From Flavobacterium amnicola (GTDB taxonomy: Bacteria > Bacteroidota > Bacteroidia > Flavobacteriales > Flavobacteriaceae), in contig NZ_SBKO01000004.1 of assembly GCF_004122165.1 (NCBI RefSeq), positions 162,835 through 226,834 on the forward strand: a stretch of 64,000 bases of DNA, in the 5' to 3' direction. Below the pieces are notes generated by a model that had not been told where the DNA came from, did not search any database, and was given only the letters and a program-made list of their open reading frames with translations. Positions 16,966 to 26,785 of the stretch are shown piece after piece. Position numbers and translations under genes: made by a program. Numbering within the stretch: position 1 is the first letter of the stretch; each line of letters starts with the position of its first letter.

Positions 16966-18990
16966 ATGAAAATTCTTATAAATAAATTCGACACCAAACA
17001 CAACACAGCACCTTTCAATTCAATAAAAATGGAGGATTATAAGCCAGCCATCATTGAAGGAATCGCTATGACTCGTAAAGAAATTAATGACATTACCCAT
17101 AACCGTAACGAACCCACTTTCGAGAATACCGTAGAAGCCTTAGAATATGCTGGCAATACTTTGGATAGAATTACAAGTATTTTCTTCAATTTGAATTCGG
17201 CAGAAACCAGTGACGAAATGCAAAAAATCGCACAGGACGTTTCACCTCTTTTAACCGAATTGGCCAATGACATTACTTTAAATGAAGTGCTTTTCAAAAG
17301 AATTAAATCGGTATACGAAAACAGAACCAATTTAAAACTAACCACAGAACAAGCTACTTTATTAGAAAAAAAATACAAAGGTTTTTCCAGAAATGGAGCC
17401 TTATTACCAGAAGAAAAAAAAGTTCGTTTACGCGAAATCGACACCCAATTGGCGAAGTTAAAATTAACTTATGGTGAAAATGTATTGGCCGAAACCAACA
17501 ATTACGAATTACACCTTACCAACGAAGCAGACTTAAAAGGATTGCCTCAAGACACTATCGATTCGGCAGGTTCCTTAGCCAAAAGCAAAGACAAAGAAGG
17601 TTGGATTTTCACTTTAGACATGCCAAGCTACTTGCCTTTTGTGACGTATGCTGACAACCGTGAACTACGCAAGGAAATTTCGATAGCAGCTGGTAAAAAA
17701 GCGTTTCAAAATAATGAATTCGATAACCAAAAAAATGTCAAAAACATTGTAGCCTTACGTCACGAAAGAGCTCAATTATTGGGTTATGAATCGCATTCGC
17801 ATTTTGTTTTGGAAGAGCGTATGGCGCAAAATCCAGATAAAGTCAAATCATTCTTGAATGACTTGTTAGATAAAGCCAAACCAGCAGCCAAAAACGAATT
17901 TAGTCAACTAACCAATTTTGCTAAAAAACTAGACAATATTGATCAATTGCAAAAATGGGATGGTGCTTATTATTCCGAAAAACTGAAACAGGAATTGTTC
18001 AGTTTGGATGATGAAATGCTAAAACCGTATTTCAAACTGCAAAATGTTCAAGAAGGTGCTTTCGAAGTAGCCAAACGATTATTTGGATTGACTTTTACCG
18101 AAGTTTTTGATATAGACAAATACCATGAAGACGTACATACTTTTGAAGTAAGTGATGAAAAAGGTGAATTAGTTGCCATTTTCTACTCCGATTTCTTCCC
18201 AAGAAAAGGAAAACGAAATGGTGCTTGGATGACCTCTTACAAACATCAATATGTAAAAGACGGCAAACAAGAACGTCCTCATGTATCCATCGTATGCAAC
18301 TTTACCAAACCGACGGAAACCAAACCTTCGTTATTAACTTTTAGTGAAGTCACCACTTTATTCCATGAATTTGGTCATGCCTTACATGGTATGTTGGCGA
18401 ACACGACCTATCCAAGTTTGTCAGGAACATCAGTCTATTGGGATTTTGTAGAATTACCAAGTCAGGTCATGGAAAACTGGTGCTACGAACCAGAAGCTTT
18501 AGCTATTTTTGCTAAACATTACGAAACAGGAGAAATCATTCCGCAGGAATATGTCAATAAAATCAAAGAAAGTGCTGCCTTTTTGGAAGGCATGGCCACG
18601 ATGCGTCAAATTAGTTTTGGACTTTTAGACATCGCTTATCACGGGCAACCCGTTACGGTAGAAAACGTCAAAGCTTTCGAAAAAAGTGCTATGGAAAACA
18701 CTGCCTTGTATCCAGATGTGGAGGAAAATTGCATGAGCGTTTCGTTTTCACATATTTTCCAAGGTGGTTATTCTTCGGGCTATTACAGCTATAAATGGGC
18801 AGAAGTTTTAGATGCTGATGCGTTTGCGTATTTCCAAGAAAAAGGAATTTTCAACAAAGAAGTAGCCAATAAATTTAAGGGAAATGTCTTATCGCAAGGA
18901 GGCACTGATCATCCAATGACCTTGTATAAAAAATTTAGAGGTCAGGAGCCGAAACCAGAGGCTTTATTGAAAAGAGCGGGGTTGATTTAG
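16966..18990 (+). CDS. dcp: M3 family oligopeptidase (Dcp/OpdA type)
   Basis: A 674-residue M3 metallopeptidase with the zinc motif FHEFGHALHGML near residues 468-479 of the chosen product. It also has GTSVYWDFVELPSQVMENW just after, and C-terminal YSSGYYSYKWAEVLDADAF, all typical of dipeptidyl carboxypeptidase and oligopeptidase A. There is no signal peptide, so it should degrade short peptides in the cytoplasm. The frame extends upstream to a TTG at 16921, but ATG 16966 (start MKILINKFDTKHNTAPF) matches the family's usual beginning and length. It is transcribed alone after the purE terminator and ended by a hairpin shared with the convergent membrane gene. Confidence 0.93.
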   Translation: MKILINKFDTKHNTAPFNSIKMEDYKPAIIEGIAMTRKEINDITHNRNEPTFENTVEALEYAGNTLDRITSIFFNLNSAETSDEMQKIAQDVSPLLTELANDITLNEVLFKRIKSVYENRTNLKLTTEQATLLEKKYKGFSRNGALLPEEKKVRLREIDTQLAKLKLTYGENVLAETNNYELHLTNEADLKGLPQDTIDSAGSLAKSKDKEGWIFTLDMPSYLPFVTYADNRELRKEISIAAGKKAFQNNEFDNQKNVKNIVALRHERAQLLGYESHSHFVLEERMAQNPDKVKSFLNDLLDKAKPAAKNEFSQLTNFAKKLDNIDQLQKWDGAYYSEKLKQELFSLDDEMLKPYFKLQNVQEGAFEVAKRLFGLTFTEVFDIDKYHEDVHTFEVSDEKGELVAIFYSDFFPRKGKRNGAWMTSYKHQYVKDGKQERPHVSIVCNFTKPTETKPSLLTFSEVTTLFHEFGHALHGMLANTTYPSLSGTSVYWDFVELPSQVMENWCYEPEALAIFAKHYETGEIIPQEYVNKIKESAAFLEGMATMRQISFGLLDIAYHGQPVTVENVKAFEKSAMENTALYPDVEENCMSVSFSHIFQGGYSSGYYSYKWAEVLDADAFAYFQEKGIFNKEVANKFKGNVLSQGGTDHPMTLYKKFRGQEPKPEALLKRAGLI

Positions 18991-19023
18991 TAAATCAAAC
19001 CACTTAGCACATAAATTTATTAG

Positions 19024-19049
19024 AACCGAAGTTTTTCTTCGGTTTTTTA
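19024..19049. terminator. Terminator between convergent genes
   Basis: Stem ACCGAAG / CTTCGGT followed by T6 on the plus strand ends the M3 peptidase transcript. It overlaps the stop codon of the convergent UbiA-like gene (19047-19049), which may use it on the minus strand as well. Confidence 0.75.
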
Positions 19050-19862
19050 TTTCCAAAAAATCACCAACAACCACCAAAAAAAAGGCACACTTTCCACCCA
19101 AAAAGACGTGTAATAATCGGAACGTTTCGGACTAGCGAAAATGGTAAAAAGAGCCAAAACCACTATCAGAACAAGATTTATCCACAATTGAATAATCTGA
19201 AAATCTGATTTGAAAAATTCCAAACAATAAAACGGAATCAGTAAAAAAAGATTCAAAAGTTTTGTTTTATAAATTCCCAATTTTTGAGGTACCGTTTGCA
19301 AGGACACATGGTCATTGTTTAAGTCGATTATTTCAAAAATCAGAATCAAGATTATTACCAATAAAAAACGCTGGCAAAATTTCAACCAAACATCCTGAGA
19401 AAGTGGTAAATCAGCATTAATAATGGGCAAAAAAAGGGTAATCCCTGCCCAACAAAACGCAACGATGTAAATCTTCACTCCCGCCCAATTTCTTGCATTT
19501 CCTATCTTTGGAAAAATCGGAAGTGTGTACAATATCGTCAAACCTAAAAAAAGAACAGTAACCAATTGTGTTTTCCATTCCAATTGAAAAAAATAATATC
19601 CCGCAGCAAAAAATGATATCAGACTCAAAGCAACAATCAACTTTCGTTCGGTAGTCATTTTTAGTTTTTTGGCACGAACCAATTCGTCGTATTTCACAAA
19701 ATTATATCCAACAATGGTCCCAAAAAATGCAAACAAAGTCATAGGTTCGTCATAGCCGATATGAAAGAAATGAAACGTCATTCGCACCAAAGCATAAACC
19801 GCTAAAGCAACATGAATACTTCCATGAATATAAAGGTCGATTAATCTTTTCAAAAATAGCAT
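19047..19862 (-). CDS. UbiA-like polytopic membrane protein
   Basis: The product (271 residues from ATG 19862) has seven to nine hydrophobic segments and pattern resemblance to UbiA-type prenyltransferases: YNFVKYDELVRAKK sits where the first Asp-rich loop would be and EIIDLNNDHVSLQTVPQKLG resembles the second loop. The first loop lacks the canonical NDxxD spacing, so catalytic activity is doubtful. The open frame extends to ATG 19931, but the start at 19862 (MLFLKRLIDLYIHGSIHVAL) gives a sensible N-terminus. It is divergent from gcvP and convergent with the M3 peptidase gene. The substrate is unknown. Confidence 0.65.
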   Translation of the reverse strand: MLFLKRLIDLYIHGSIHVALAVYALVRMTFHFFHIGYDEPMTLFAFFGTIVGYNFVKYDELVRAKKLKMTTERKLIVALSLISFFAAGYYFFQLEWKTQLVTVLFLGLTILYTLPIFPKIGNARNWAGVKIYIVAFCWAGITLFLPIINADLPLSQDVWLKFCQRFLLVIILILIFEIIDLNNDHVSLQTVPQKLGIYKTKLLNLFLLIPFYCLEFFKSDFQIIQLWINLVLIVVLALFTIFASPKRSDYYTSFWVESVPFFWWLLVIFWK

Positions 19863-19958
19863 ACTGTAAAAATAATGAATTGTTAATAAATCACAATTTT
19901 GGTTTATAATTTGATAAAAAACCGTCGCCATTTAATGGTTAATTTTAAGATTAATAAC

Positions 19959-19966
19959 TACTTTTG
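19959..19966 (+). promoter_or_regulatory. Promoter -7 box of gcvP
   Basis: TACTTTTG, an exact TAnnTTTG match, 38 bases before the gcvP ATG at 20005. No riboswitch-like structure is visible in the short leader. Confidence 0.55.
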
Positions 19967-20004
19967 TCATCACAAAAACAACACGCTTTTTATACATTGA
20001 TTGA

Positions 20005-22854
20005 ATGAAAACAGATGCATTTGCTTTAAGACACATTGGTCCGAGAGAATCTGACCTACAACACATGTTCAAAACCATTGGTGTTAACGACATGACCCAA
20101 TTATTATTCGAAACATTTCCTGACGGAATTCGTTTAAAACAAGATTTACAATTAGACCCCGCTTTGACCGAATATGAGTACCTAACTCACATCAGTCAGT
20201 TGGGTGCCAAAAATAAAGTATTCAAATCTTACATTGGTTTGGGATACCACCCGGCTATTGTACCACCGGTAATTCAAAGAAATATTTTTGAAAACCCAGG
20301 ATGGTATACTGCGTATACGCCCTATCAGGCAGAAATTGCTCAAGGTCGTTTAGAGGCTTTATTAAATTTCCAAACTACCATTATTGAATTGACAGGAATG
20401 GAAATTGCTAATGCTTCATTATTAGATGAAGGTACGGCTGCAGCAGAAGCTATGGCATTGCTTTTTGATGTAAGAACGCGTGATCAAAAGAAAAATAACG
20501 TTAGTAAATTCTTCGTTTCCGAAGAAATTTTACCACAAACGCTATCAATTTTACAAACGCGATCGACTCCGTTAAACATTGAATTAGTAGTTGGTAATCA
20601 CGAAACTTTTGATTTTTCAACGGATTATTTCGGAGCGATTTTACAATACCCAGGGAAATTTGGTCAAGTACATGACTATGCTCCATTTATTGCAAAAGCA
20701 GCTGAAAATGAAATTAAAGTGGCAGTTGCAGCTGATATTTTATCTTTAGTGAAATTGACTCCTCCGGGAGAATTAGGCGCTGCTGTTGTAGTAGGTACAA
20801 CACAACGTTTTGGAATTCCAATGGGATTCGGAGGACCGCACGCAGGTTTCTTCGCTACCAAAGAAGAATACAAACGTTCGATGCCTGGTAGAATTATTGG
20901 AGTTTCAATCGATGTTAACGGAAACCGTGCTTTACGTATGGCATTAGGTACTCGTGAGCAGCACATCAAACGTGAAAAAGCGACTTCAAATATTTGTACC
21001 GCTCAAGTATTATTGGCTGTAATGGCTGGTATGTATGCGGTATATCACGGACCAAAAGGGTTACAATATATTGCAAACAAAGTACATGCTTCGGCAGTAA
21101 CAACAGCAAAAGCATTGGCTTCATTAGGAATCAATCAAGTCAATTCCGCTTTCTTTGATACTCTTTTAGTAAAAGCAGATGCAGAAAAAGTAAAAGCTAT
21201 AGCAGAGAAGAATGAATTCAACTTCTTCTACCCTAATAAAGATTGTGTTTCGATTTCTTTCAACGAAACAACTTCAATTGCCGATATTAATACCATCATT
21301 GCGATCTTCTCGGAAGCAGCAGGTAAATCGGCAGTGCATGTTTCTGAATTGACGTCAGAAATCAACATTCAAAACAATTTAGTAAGAACCTCAACATTCT
21401 TACAACATGATGTATTCAACAATCACCATTCGGAAAGTCAGTTGATGCGTTATATCAAAAAATTAGAGCGCAAAGATTTATCGTTGAATCACTCAATGAT
21501 TTCTTTAGGTTCTTGTACAATGAAATTGAATGCAGCAGCAGAAATGTTACCACTTTCAATGCCAAACTGGAACAGCATCCACCCATTTGCACCAGCTGAT
21601 CAAGCGCAAGGTTATATGACCATGTTGAAAAAATTAGAACAGCAATTAAATGTAGTAACAGGTTTCAAAGGAACTTCCTTACAACCGAATTCGGGAGCAC
21701 AAGGAGAATATGCCGGTTTAATGGCCATTCGTGCCTACCATATTTCTCGTGGTGAAGGCCATAGAAACGTTTGTTTGATCCCATCATCAGCGCACGGAAC
21801 CAATCCGGCTTCTGCAGCAATGGCGGGAATGAAAATCATTGTAACAAAAACGACTCCGGAAGGAAATATCGACGTAGAAGATTTAAGAGCAAGAGCTATT
21901 GAGCACGCGGCGGATTTATCTTGTTTAATGGTAACCTATCCATCGACTCATGGAGTATACGAATCTTCTATTATTGAAGTTACACAATTAATCCACGATA
22001 ACGGCGGATTAGTATACATGGATGGTGCGAACATGAATGCACAAGTAGGTTTAACAAATCCTGCAACTATTGGCGCTGATGTTTGTCACTTAAACTTACA
22101 CAAAACCTTTGCTATTCCTCACGGTGGTGGCGGACCTGGTGTTGGACCAATTTGTGTGAACGAAAAATTAGTAGATTTCTTACCAACTAATCCTGTAATA
22201 GCAACTGGAGGAAAAGATGCTATCTCGGCTATTTCTGCTGCGCCTTACGGATCTGCATTAGTATGTTTGATTTCTTACGGCTACATTACAATGTTAGGGG
22301 CAGAAGGATTGCGTTCGTCTACCGAATATGCGATTTTAAATGCCAACTATATGAAAGCGCGTTTAGAAGAACATTATCCAGTTTTATATTCTGGAGAGAT
22401 GGGACGTGCCGCGCACGAAATGATCTTAGATTGTCGTGAATTCAAACAAAACGGAATTGAAGTTACCGATATCGCAAAACGTTTAATGGATTATGGTTTC
22501 CACGCGCCAACGGTTTCTTTCCCTGTGGCTGGAACGTTAATGGTAGAACCAACAGAATCGGAAGATTTAGCAGAACTAGACCGTTTTTGTGATGCGATGA
22601 TTGCAATTCGTAAAGAAATTGCAGAAGCCAATGCAGAGAATCCTAACAATCCATTGAAGAACGCTCCTCATACTTTAGGAATGTTGACTTCCGATGCTTG
22701 GGACTTCCCTTATAGTAGAGAAAAAGCAGCCTATCCTTTAGACTATATTTATGATAATAAATTCTGGCCTACTGTTCGTCGTGTAGACGATGCCTTTGGA
22801 GACCGTAATTTAGTATGTTCATGTGCTCCAATAGAAGCTTACATGGAACATTAA
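20005..22854 (+). CDS. gcvP: Glycine dehydrogenase (decarboxylating), P protein
   Basis: The 949-residue P protein is the fused single-chain form of the glycine cleavage system. It decarboxylates glycine with PLP and loads the aminomethyl group onto lipoylated GcvH. The N-terminal half shows FALRHIGPRESDLQHM and the TPYQAEIAQGRLEALLNFQT region. The C-terminal half has the PLP-lysine motif LNLHKTFAIPHGGGGPG near residues 697-713 and SAHGTNPASAAMAGM. The C-terminus YIEN-type region here reads APIEAYMEH. The gene is transcribed alone between a promoter at 19959 and a strong terminator at 22875. gcvT and gcvH are not in the window. Confidence 0.98.
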   Translation: MKTDAFALRHIGPRESDLQHMFKTIGVNDMTQLLFETFPDGIRLKQDLQLDPALTEYEYLTHISQLGAKNKVFKSYIGLGYHPAIVPPVIQRNIFENPGWYTAYTPYQAEIAQGRLEALLNFQTTIIELTGMEIANASLLDEGTAAAEAMALLFDVRTRDQKKNNVSKFFVSEEILPQTLSILQTRSTPLNIELVVGNHETFDFSTDYFGAILQYPGKFGQVHDYAPFIAKAAENEIKVAVAADILSLVKLTPPGELGAAVVVGTTQRFGIPMGFGGPHAGFFATKEEYKRSMPGRIIGVSIDVNGNRALRMALGTREQHIKREKATSNICTAQVLLAVMAGMYAVYHGPKGLQYIANKVHASAVTTAKALASLGINQVNSAFFDTLLVKADAEKVKAIAEKNEFNFFYPNKDCVSISFNETTSIADINTIIAIFSEAAGKSAVHVSELTSEINIQNNLVRTSTFLQHDVFNNHHSESQLMRYIKKLERKDLSLNHSMISLGSCTMKLNAAAEMLPLSMPNWNSIHPFAPADQAQGYMTMLKKLEQQLNVVTGFKGTSLQPNSGAQGEYAGLMAIRAYHISRGEGHRNVCLIPSSAHGTNPASAAMAGMKIIVTKTTPEGNIDVEDLRARAIEHAADLSCLMVTYPSTHGVYESSIIEVTQLIHDNGGLVYMDGANMNAQVGLTNPATIGADVCHLNLHKTFAIPHGGGGPGVGPICVNEKLVDFLPTNPVIATGGKDAISAISAAPYGSALVCLISYGYITMLGAEGLRSSTEYAILNANYMKARLEEHYPVLYSGEMGRAAHEMILDCREFKQNGIEVTDIAKRLMDYGFHAPTVSFPVAGTLMVEPTESEDLAELDRFCDAMIAIRKEIAEANAENPNNPLKNAPHTLGMLTSDAWDFPYSREKAAYPLDYIYDNKFWPTVRRVDDAFGDRNLVCSCAPIEAYMEH

Positions 22855-22874
22855 TCAAAAAATCTTAAGATTAT

Positions 22875-22911
22875 AAAACCGAATGTCATAAAGCAAGACA
22901 TTCGGTTTTTC
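22875..22911 (+). terminator. Terminator of gcvP
   Basis: A 13-bp stem AAAACCGAATGTC / GACATTCGGTTTT with a nine-base loop and a T run, 21 bases past the gcvP stop. Confidence 0.9.
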
Positions 22912-22927
22912 TTTTAAAAGCAAAATA

Positions 22928-23305
22928 ATGAAAGACATAGAAAATCCAGGAGACCTGTACTTATTAGTCGATGAATTCTATAAAAAACTATTAGACGACC
23001 CCAGCATCAGCTATATTTTTACCGATGTGGTTAAAATTAAGATTGAGGAACATTTACCCATCTTGGTTACTTTTTGGTCGCAAGCGATTTTAGGAACGGG
23101 TGGTTACACAAAAAATCTTACTGAAATTCATTTGGACATTGACAAAAAAGAGCATTTAACCCCTGAATTATTCAAAATTTGGCTCGGACATTTCTATACA
23201 ACGGTCGATGAGTTGTTTGCTGGAACAAAAGCCGAACAAATCAAAACGCAAGCTCTCAGTATTGCTACTATTATGCAGATTAAAATACATCAGCAAAATC
23301 AATAA
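22928..23305 (+). CDS. Group III truncated hemoglobin
   Basis: The 125-residue protein fits the group III (trHbP) truncated globins: LYLLVDEFYKKLLDDPSISY (helices A/B), VTFWSQAILGTGGYTKN in the E-helix region and EHLTPELFKIWLGHFYTTVD in the G helix. A His in ITEIHLDIDKKEH-like sequence (IHLDI) is the likely proximal heme ligand. Truncated globins bind oxygen, NO or peroxide; the physiological role in this group is unsettled. It follows the gcvP terminator by 16 bases. A FabH-like gene comes next, with no obvious functional link to either neighbour. Confidence 0.88.
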   Translation: MKDIENPGDLYLLVDEFYKKLLDDPSISYIFTDVVKIKIEEHLPILVTFWSQAILGTGGYTKNLTEIHLDIDKKEHLTPELFKIWLGHFYTTVDELFAGTKAEQIKTQALSIATIMQIKIHQQNQ

Positions 23306-23369
23306 TTTTTTTTTAAATTCAAAAGAACATTTAAAAGAATATTTTAAAACAATTCCTATAATAAATCGA

Positions 23370-23377
23370 TAACTTCG
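23370..23377 (+). promoter_or_regulatory. Near-consensus -7 box of the FabH-like gene
   Basis: TAACTTCG differs from TAnnTTTG at one base and ends 21 bases before the ATG at 23399. Confidence 0.4.
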
Positions 23378-23398
23378 TAATATAAAAACCATCAGAAA

Positions 23399-24457
23399 AT
23401 GAATATCAAAATAACGGGTTCAGGAAGTTACATTCCGACAGAAATAGTTTCCAATATCGATTTTGCCAAACATGTCTTTTTAAATGATGATGGTAGCCCA
23501 TTCCCTTTGCCGAATGAAACCATTACCGAAAAATTTTATGACATTACGGGCATCGAAGAGCGTCGTTATGTTTCTGATGATTTAACCACGTCTGATATCG
23601 CTTCAATTGCTGCCAAAAAAGCGATTGAAAATTCTGGCATTGATCCGGAAACGTTAGATTATATCATTTTTGCCCATAATTTTGGGAACGTAAAAAAGAA
23701 TGCGATTCAAACCGATATTTTACCGAGTTTGGCAACACGTGTCAAGTATGATTTGCGAATTAAAAATCCGAAATGTGTGGCATATGACATGCTTTTTGGT
23801 TGTCCAGGCTGGATAGAAGGTGTCATCCAAGCACAAGCGTACATTAAAGCCGGAATGGCAAAAAAATGTTTGATTATTGGTGCCGAAACCTTATCACGAG
23901 TAGTTGATTTACACGACAGAGATTCTATGATTTATTCTGATGGAGCGGGTGCTACCATTATAGAAGCGACAGATGAAGAGGGCGGAATTCTAGCACACGA
24001 AACAGCAAGCTTTTCTTACGATGAAGCGTATTATTTATACTTTGGAAATTCCTTCAATAAAGACCACGATCCTGATGTACGATATATAAAAATGCAAGGT
24101 CGTAAAATTTATGAATTTGCATTAAGCCAAGTCCCTAAAGCGATGGCAGCTTGTTTAGACAAAAGCGGTATCGGTATTAACGAGGTTAAAAAAGTATTGA
24201 TTCACCAAGCCAATGAAAAAATGGACGAAGCCATTATTCAGCGTTTTTATAAAATCTACAAACAAACCCCACCTGAAGGCGTTATGCCCATGAGCATTCA
24301 TAAACTAGGCAACTCAAGCGTAGCAACCGTCCCTACTTTGTATGATTTAATTGTAAAAGGAGAAATTCAAAACCAACAACTCAATAAAGGTGATGTAATA
24401 ATTTTTGCTTCTGTAGGCGCTGGGATGAATATTAATGCGATTGTTTACAGATACTAA
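23399..24457 (+). CDS. 3-oxoacyl-ACP synthase III-like enzyme (FabH family)
   Basis: The 352-residue thiolase-fold protein keeps the KAS III catalytic triad: Cys in DMLFGCPGWIEGV, His in LIHQANEKMDEA and Asn in HKLGNSSVATVPTLYDL. FabH condenses an acyl-CoA primer with malonyl-ACP. Family members also act in specialised lipid or polyketide priming and as HMG-CoA-synthase-like enzymes. The sequence (start MNIKITGSGSYIPTEIV, with a longer insertion around LNDDGSPFPLPNE) suggests a Bacteroidetes FabH paralogue rather than the housekeeping copy, which usually sits by rpmF/plsX. No fatty-acid genes are adjacent. It is monocistronic and convergent with the flippase gene. Confidence 0.85.
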   Translation: MNIKITGSGSYIPTEIVSNIDFAKHVFLNDDGSPFPLPNETITEKFYDITGIEERRYVSDDLTTSDIASIAAKKAIENSGIDPETLDYIIFAHNFGNVKKNAIQTDILPSLATRVKYDLRIKNPKCVAYDMLFGCPGWIEGVIQAQAYIKAGMAKKCLIIGAETLSRVVDLHDRDSMIYSDGAGATIIEATDEEGGILAHETASFSYDEAYYLYFGNSFNKDHDPDVRYIKMQGRKIYEFALSQVPKAMAACLDKSGIGINEVKKVLIHQANEKMDEAIIQRFYKIYKQTPPEGVMPMSIHKLGNSSVATVPTLYDLIVKGEIQNQQLNKGDVIIFASVGAGMNINAIVYRY

Positions 24458-24470
24458 TTTTAGAAAACCA

Positions 24471-24519
24471 CATAAGTCATATAAGTACATTTAAGCTTCT
24501 TTGTCTTATGTGACTTATG
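24471..24519. repeat. Inverted repeat between convergent genes (REP-like)
   Basis: Arms CATAAGTCATATAAG (24471-24485) and CTTATGTGACTTATG (24505-24519) pair over 15 bp with one G-U pair around a 19-base loop. There is no T tract on either side, so a role as terminator is possible but not typical. Confidence 0.65.
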
Positions 24520-24528
24520 TTGTGTAAA

Positions 24529-25992
24529 TTATTTAAATAACGATTTAGGCAAAACTTCTTTTATCGGAATAATTTTAAAAATCCAATTTCCGAAGGCAAA
24601 AATCATCAGTCCAACCAAAGGTTTATAGCAAAGTGTCATAAATTGATTATCGAGGTCTGGCAAAAGTTTACCGATCAATATAACCGAAATCAAAATCCCT
24701 AAAACATAGACATACTTTACCCCAAAAGGATGTACCCCGAACTTTTTGTAGTTGAAAACAATCTTAATCAAATTGTAAGTTGTTAAGGACAAAGCTGTAG
24801 CTAAAGAAACACCTACAATTCCCATTTTAAACCAAAAGAGAAAAATTAGATTCGTAGAAATGGTCAGCAAAGCCAAAGCAATCGTTGTGGTATTATTGAA
24901 TTTATAATATTTGGAATTCGTAATAATATATCCGTTGAATCCTGTTGCCAAATCGAACAAAAAAGCAAAGCCCATGATATAGACCACATTCAATCCTTTG
25001 AGTAACTGGCTTCCGTTTTTCATCAAACCAAACAAATCTTCAATTCCAACCGCTACTAAACCGAACAATACTGCACCAATAGCAAACAGATAGAAAGAGG
25101 TTTTATAATGCAAACTTTTCAAATCTTTCATATTATTTTCGGCAATATAGCCTGCAATAATAGGCGCCGAAATTGTATACACACCCAACGCCGGAACCGT
25201 GATCATTCGCACTAGATTCAGCGAAGTATTGTAAATCGCTACTTCTGAAAAAGTCAATAATTCACCTATCATCGTCGCATCTATATTCAAGGCAATAACT
25301 GACCCCATACTTCCTAAAAAAGTATAGACCGAATACACCATCAGTTCTCGGCCAAAACCTTCTTTTTTTAGAAACGCAAAATTTATTTTCTTGGATACTT
25401 TTTCCAATCGGTTGAGATAGAACATCATACCAAAAAAAGCCAAAATGAAGAAACCCATGTAAAGCACCATCGCATTTTCTTCGGAATAGTGATAAAAAAC
25501 AAAAAGAGCAAAAGCCGCCAACATTCCTATTTTCGGGATGACATTCTCAAAAATATTGGGAACCACAATTCGCTTTTTTATGGAAATGTATTTGGAACAC
25601 AGCTGAATTAAAGCCAACAGCAAAGTCATCGGTAAAATATAGGGACTGTATTCCCAAAAATCCGTTTGTTTGATGGAAGGAAAAATCAGCACCGCCAAAA
25701 GTAACAAGCCGACTCCAATAAAAAAATTAACAATAATAAAGACGATCGAAAACTTAAAAAGTTGCTGTTGCTGATTGTCGACCGACATTTTTGGAAAAAA
25801 TCGCACATTGGCATGCATGATTCCCAAAGCTACAACTGGCAAGATAAGTAGTGCCGTTTGAAAAACAAATTGCAGTTTTCCAGCAAATTCAAAATCATTC
25901 GGATATAAAAATACCGTTGATAGAATTCCTATCAAGGTACTGAAATAACCTACGATACTGTATTTTAAACTTTGTCTGGCGACTACACTCAT
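24529..25992 (-). CDS. Polysaccharide biosynthesis flippase (Wzx/MATE-like)
   Basis: The 487-residue protein has twelve to fourteen hydrophobic segments throughout, beginning SLKYSIVGYFSTLIGILSTV, and the layout of MviN/MATE/Wzx-family O-antigen or polysaccharide flippases. Typical signatures are the first-helix GYFSTLIG and FAFLFDLATGFNGYIITNSK in the second half. It would move lipid-linked glycan across the inner membrane. The next genes on the strand upstream are an FkbM methyltransferase and a glycosyltransferase, which supports a surface-glycan role. The last residues lie next to the inverted repeat at 24471-24519. Confidence 0.85.
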   Translation of the reverse strand: MSVVARQSLKYSIVGYFSTLIGILSTVFLYPNDFEFAGKLQFVFQTALLILPVVALGIMHANVRFFPKMSVDNQQQQLFKFSIVFIIVNFFIGVGLLLLAVLIFPSIKQTDFWEYSPYILPMTLLLALIQLCSKYISIKKRIVVPNIFENVIPKIGMLAAFALFVFYHYSEENAMVLYMGFFILAFFGMMFYLNRLEKVSKKINFAFLKKEGFGRELMVYSVYTFLGSMGSVIALNIDATMIGELLTFSEVAIYNTSLNLVRMITVPALGVYTISAPIIAGYIAENNMKDLKSLHYKTSFYLFAIGAVLFGLVAVGIEDLFGLMKNGSQLLKGLNVVYIMGFAFLFDLATGFNGYIITNSKYYKFNNTTTIALALLTISTNLIFLFWFKMGIVGVSLATALSLTTYNLIKIVFNYKKFGVHPFGVKYVYVLGILISVILIGKLLPDLDNQFMTLCYKPLVGLMIFAFGNWIFKIIPIKEVLPKSLFK

Positions 25993-26011
25993 TTTGAATT
26001 ATAAATTATAA

Positions 26012-26773
26012 CTATTTCGGAATGAAAATAAAGTTATTAATATACGTATTAAAATCATTCAAGTATTCCTCTTTCTGGAAATCGGCGATTTGTGACACTT
26101 CAAACGGTTTCAGGCTTAATGTTGCTCTATCATAATAAAACACATCGTAACCGAAACCTTTTATAAAATCGAAAATTTCATTGATTTGATACTTTGCATG
26201 GCGCAATTCAATTTCAATGATAAAAATCGGTTTGACGGTATTTAAAATGGAGGAACATCCTTTAATCGAATCAAATTCATGACCTTCAACATCAATTTTG
26301 ACAACATCAATTTTAGAAATAGCTTCCTGTTTTACCCAATCGTCTAGCGTAATGGTTTTAATTTCGATTTTCTCTACGGCATCACCCATAGCTTCTAATG
26401 ACGCTCTGGTATCTTGCAATCCGTTGCCTTTTTTTGGAATATTCAATACCGAAGTTCCGGTTTGGGACGAAACTGCATAGGTAAACAATTTTACTTTCGG
26501 GAATAAGGGCTGAATGTAATTCACCAAACTTTCATTCGGTTCAAATCCGTATATTTTTCCTGATTGGATTACTTTCTCCGCTTGATACAAATAAATCCCT
26601 TTATTGGTTCCAATATCGACAAAAACCGAATCACCTTTCAAAACTTGATGAATGTACAACAATTCTGGTTCGCATTTGTAATTCCCAGTTGGTAACGAAT
26701 CCAAGGTTTTATAATAACGTTTTTTATATAAAGAAGGCCAATAATTGTAGGCCAATTTGATTAAAAATTTCAT
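26012..26773 (-). CDS. FkbM family methyltransferase
   Basis: The 253-residue protein has the SAM-binding FkbM core: SVFVDIGTNKGIYLYQAEK near residues 49-67 (motif I), IYGFEPNESLVNYIQPLF just after, and the FkbM-characteristic IDVVKIDVEGHEFDSIKG near 155-172. FkbM enzymes O-methylate sugars or polyketides; in a glycan cluster a sugar is the likelier substrate. It lies 19 bases upstream of the flippase gene on the same strand, so they are probably cotranscribed. The upstream spacer to the next glycosyltransferase contains a degenerate repeat element (26786-26864). Confidence 0.88.
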   Translation of the reverse strand: MKFLIKLAYNYWPSLYKKRYYKTLDSLPTGNYKCEPELLYIHQVLKGDSVFVDIGTNKGIYLYQAEKVIQSGKIYGFEPNESLVNYIQPLFPKVKLFTYAVSSQTGTSVLNIPKKGNGLQDTRASLEAMGDAVEKIEIKTITLDDWVKQEAISKIDVVKIDVEGHEFDSIKGCSSILNTVKPIFIIEIELRHAKYQINEIFDFIKGFGYDVFYYDRATLSLKPFEVSQIADFQKEEYLNDFNTYINNFIFIPK

Positions 26774-26785
26774 TTTTTTTATTTT

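Noticed and set aside
20005..20020. Glycine riboswitch upstream of gcvP
   Set aside because: The promoter lies only about 38 bases before the ATG, leaving no room for an aptamer.
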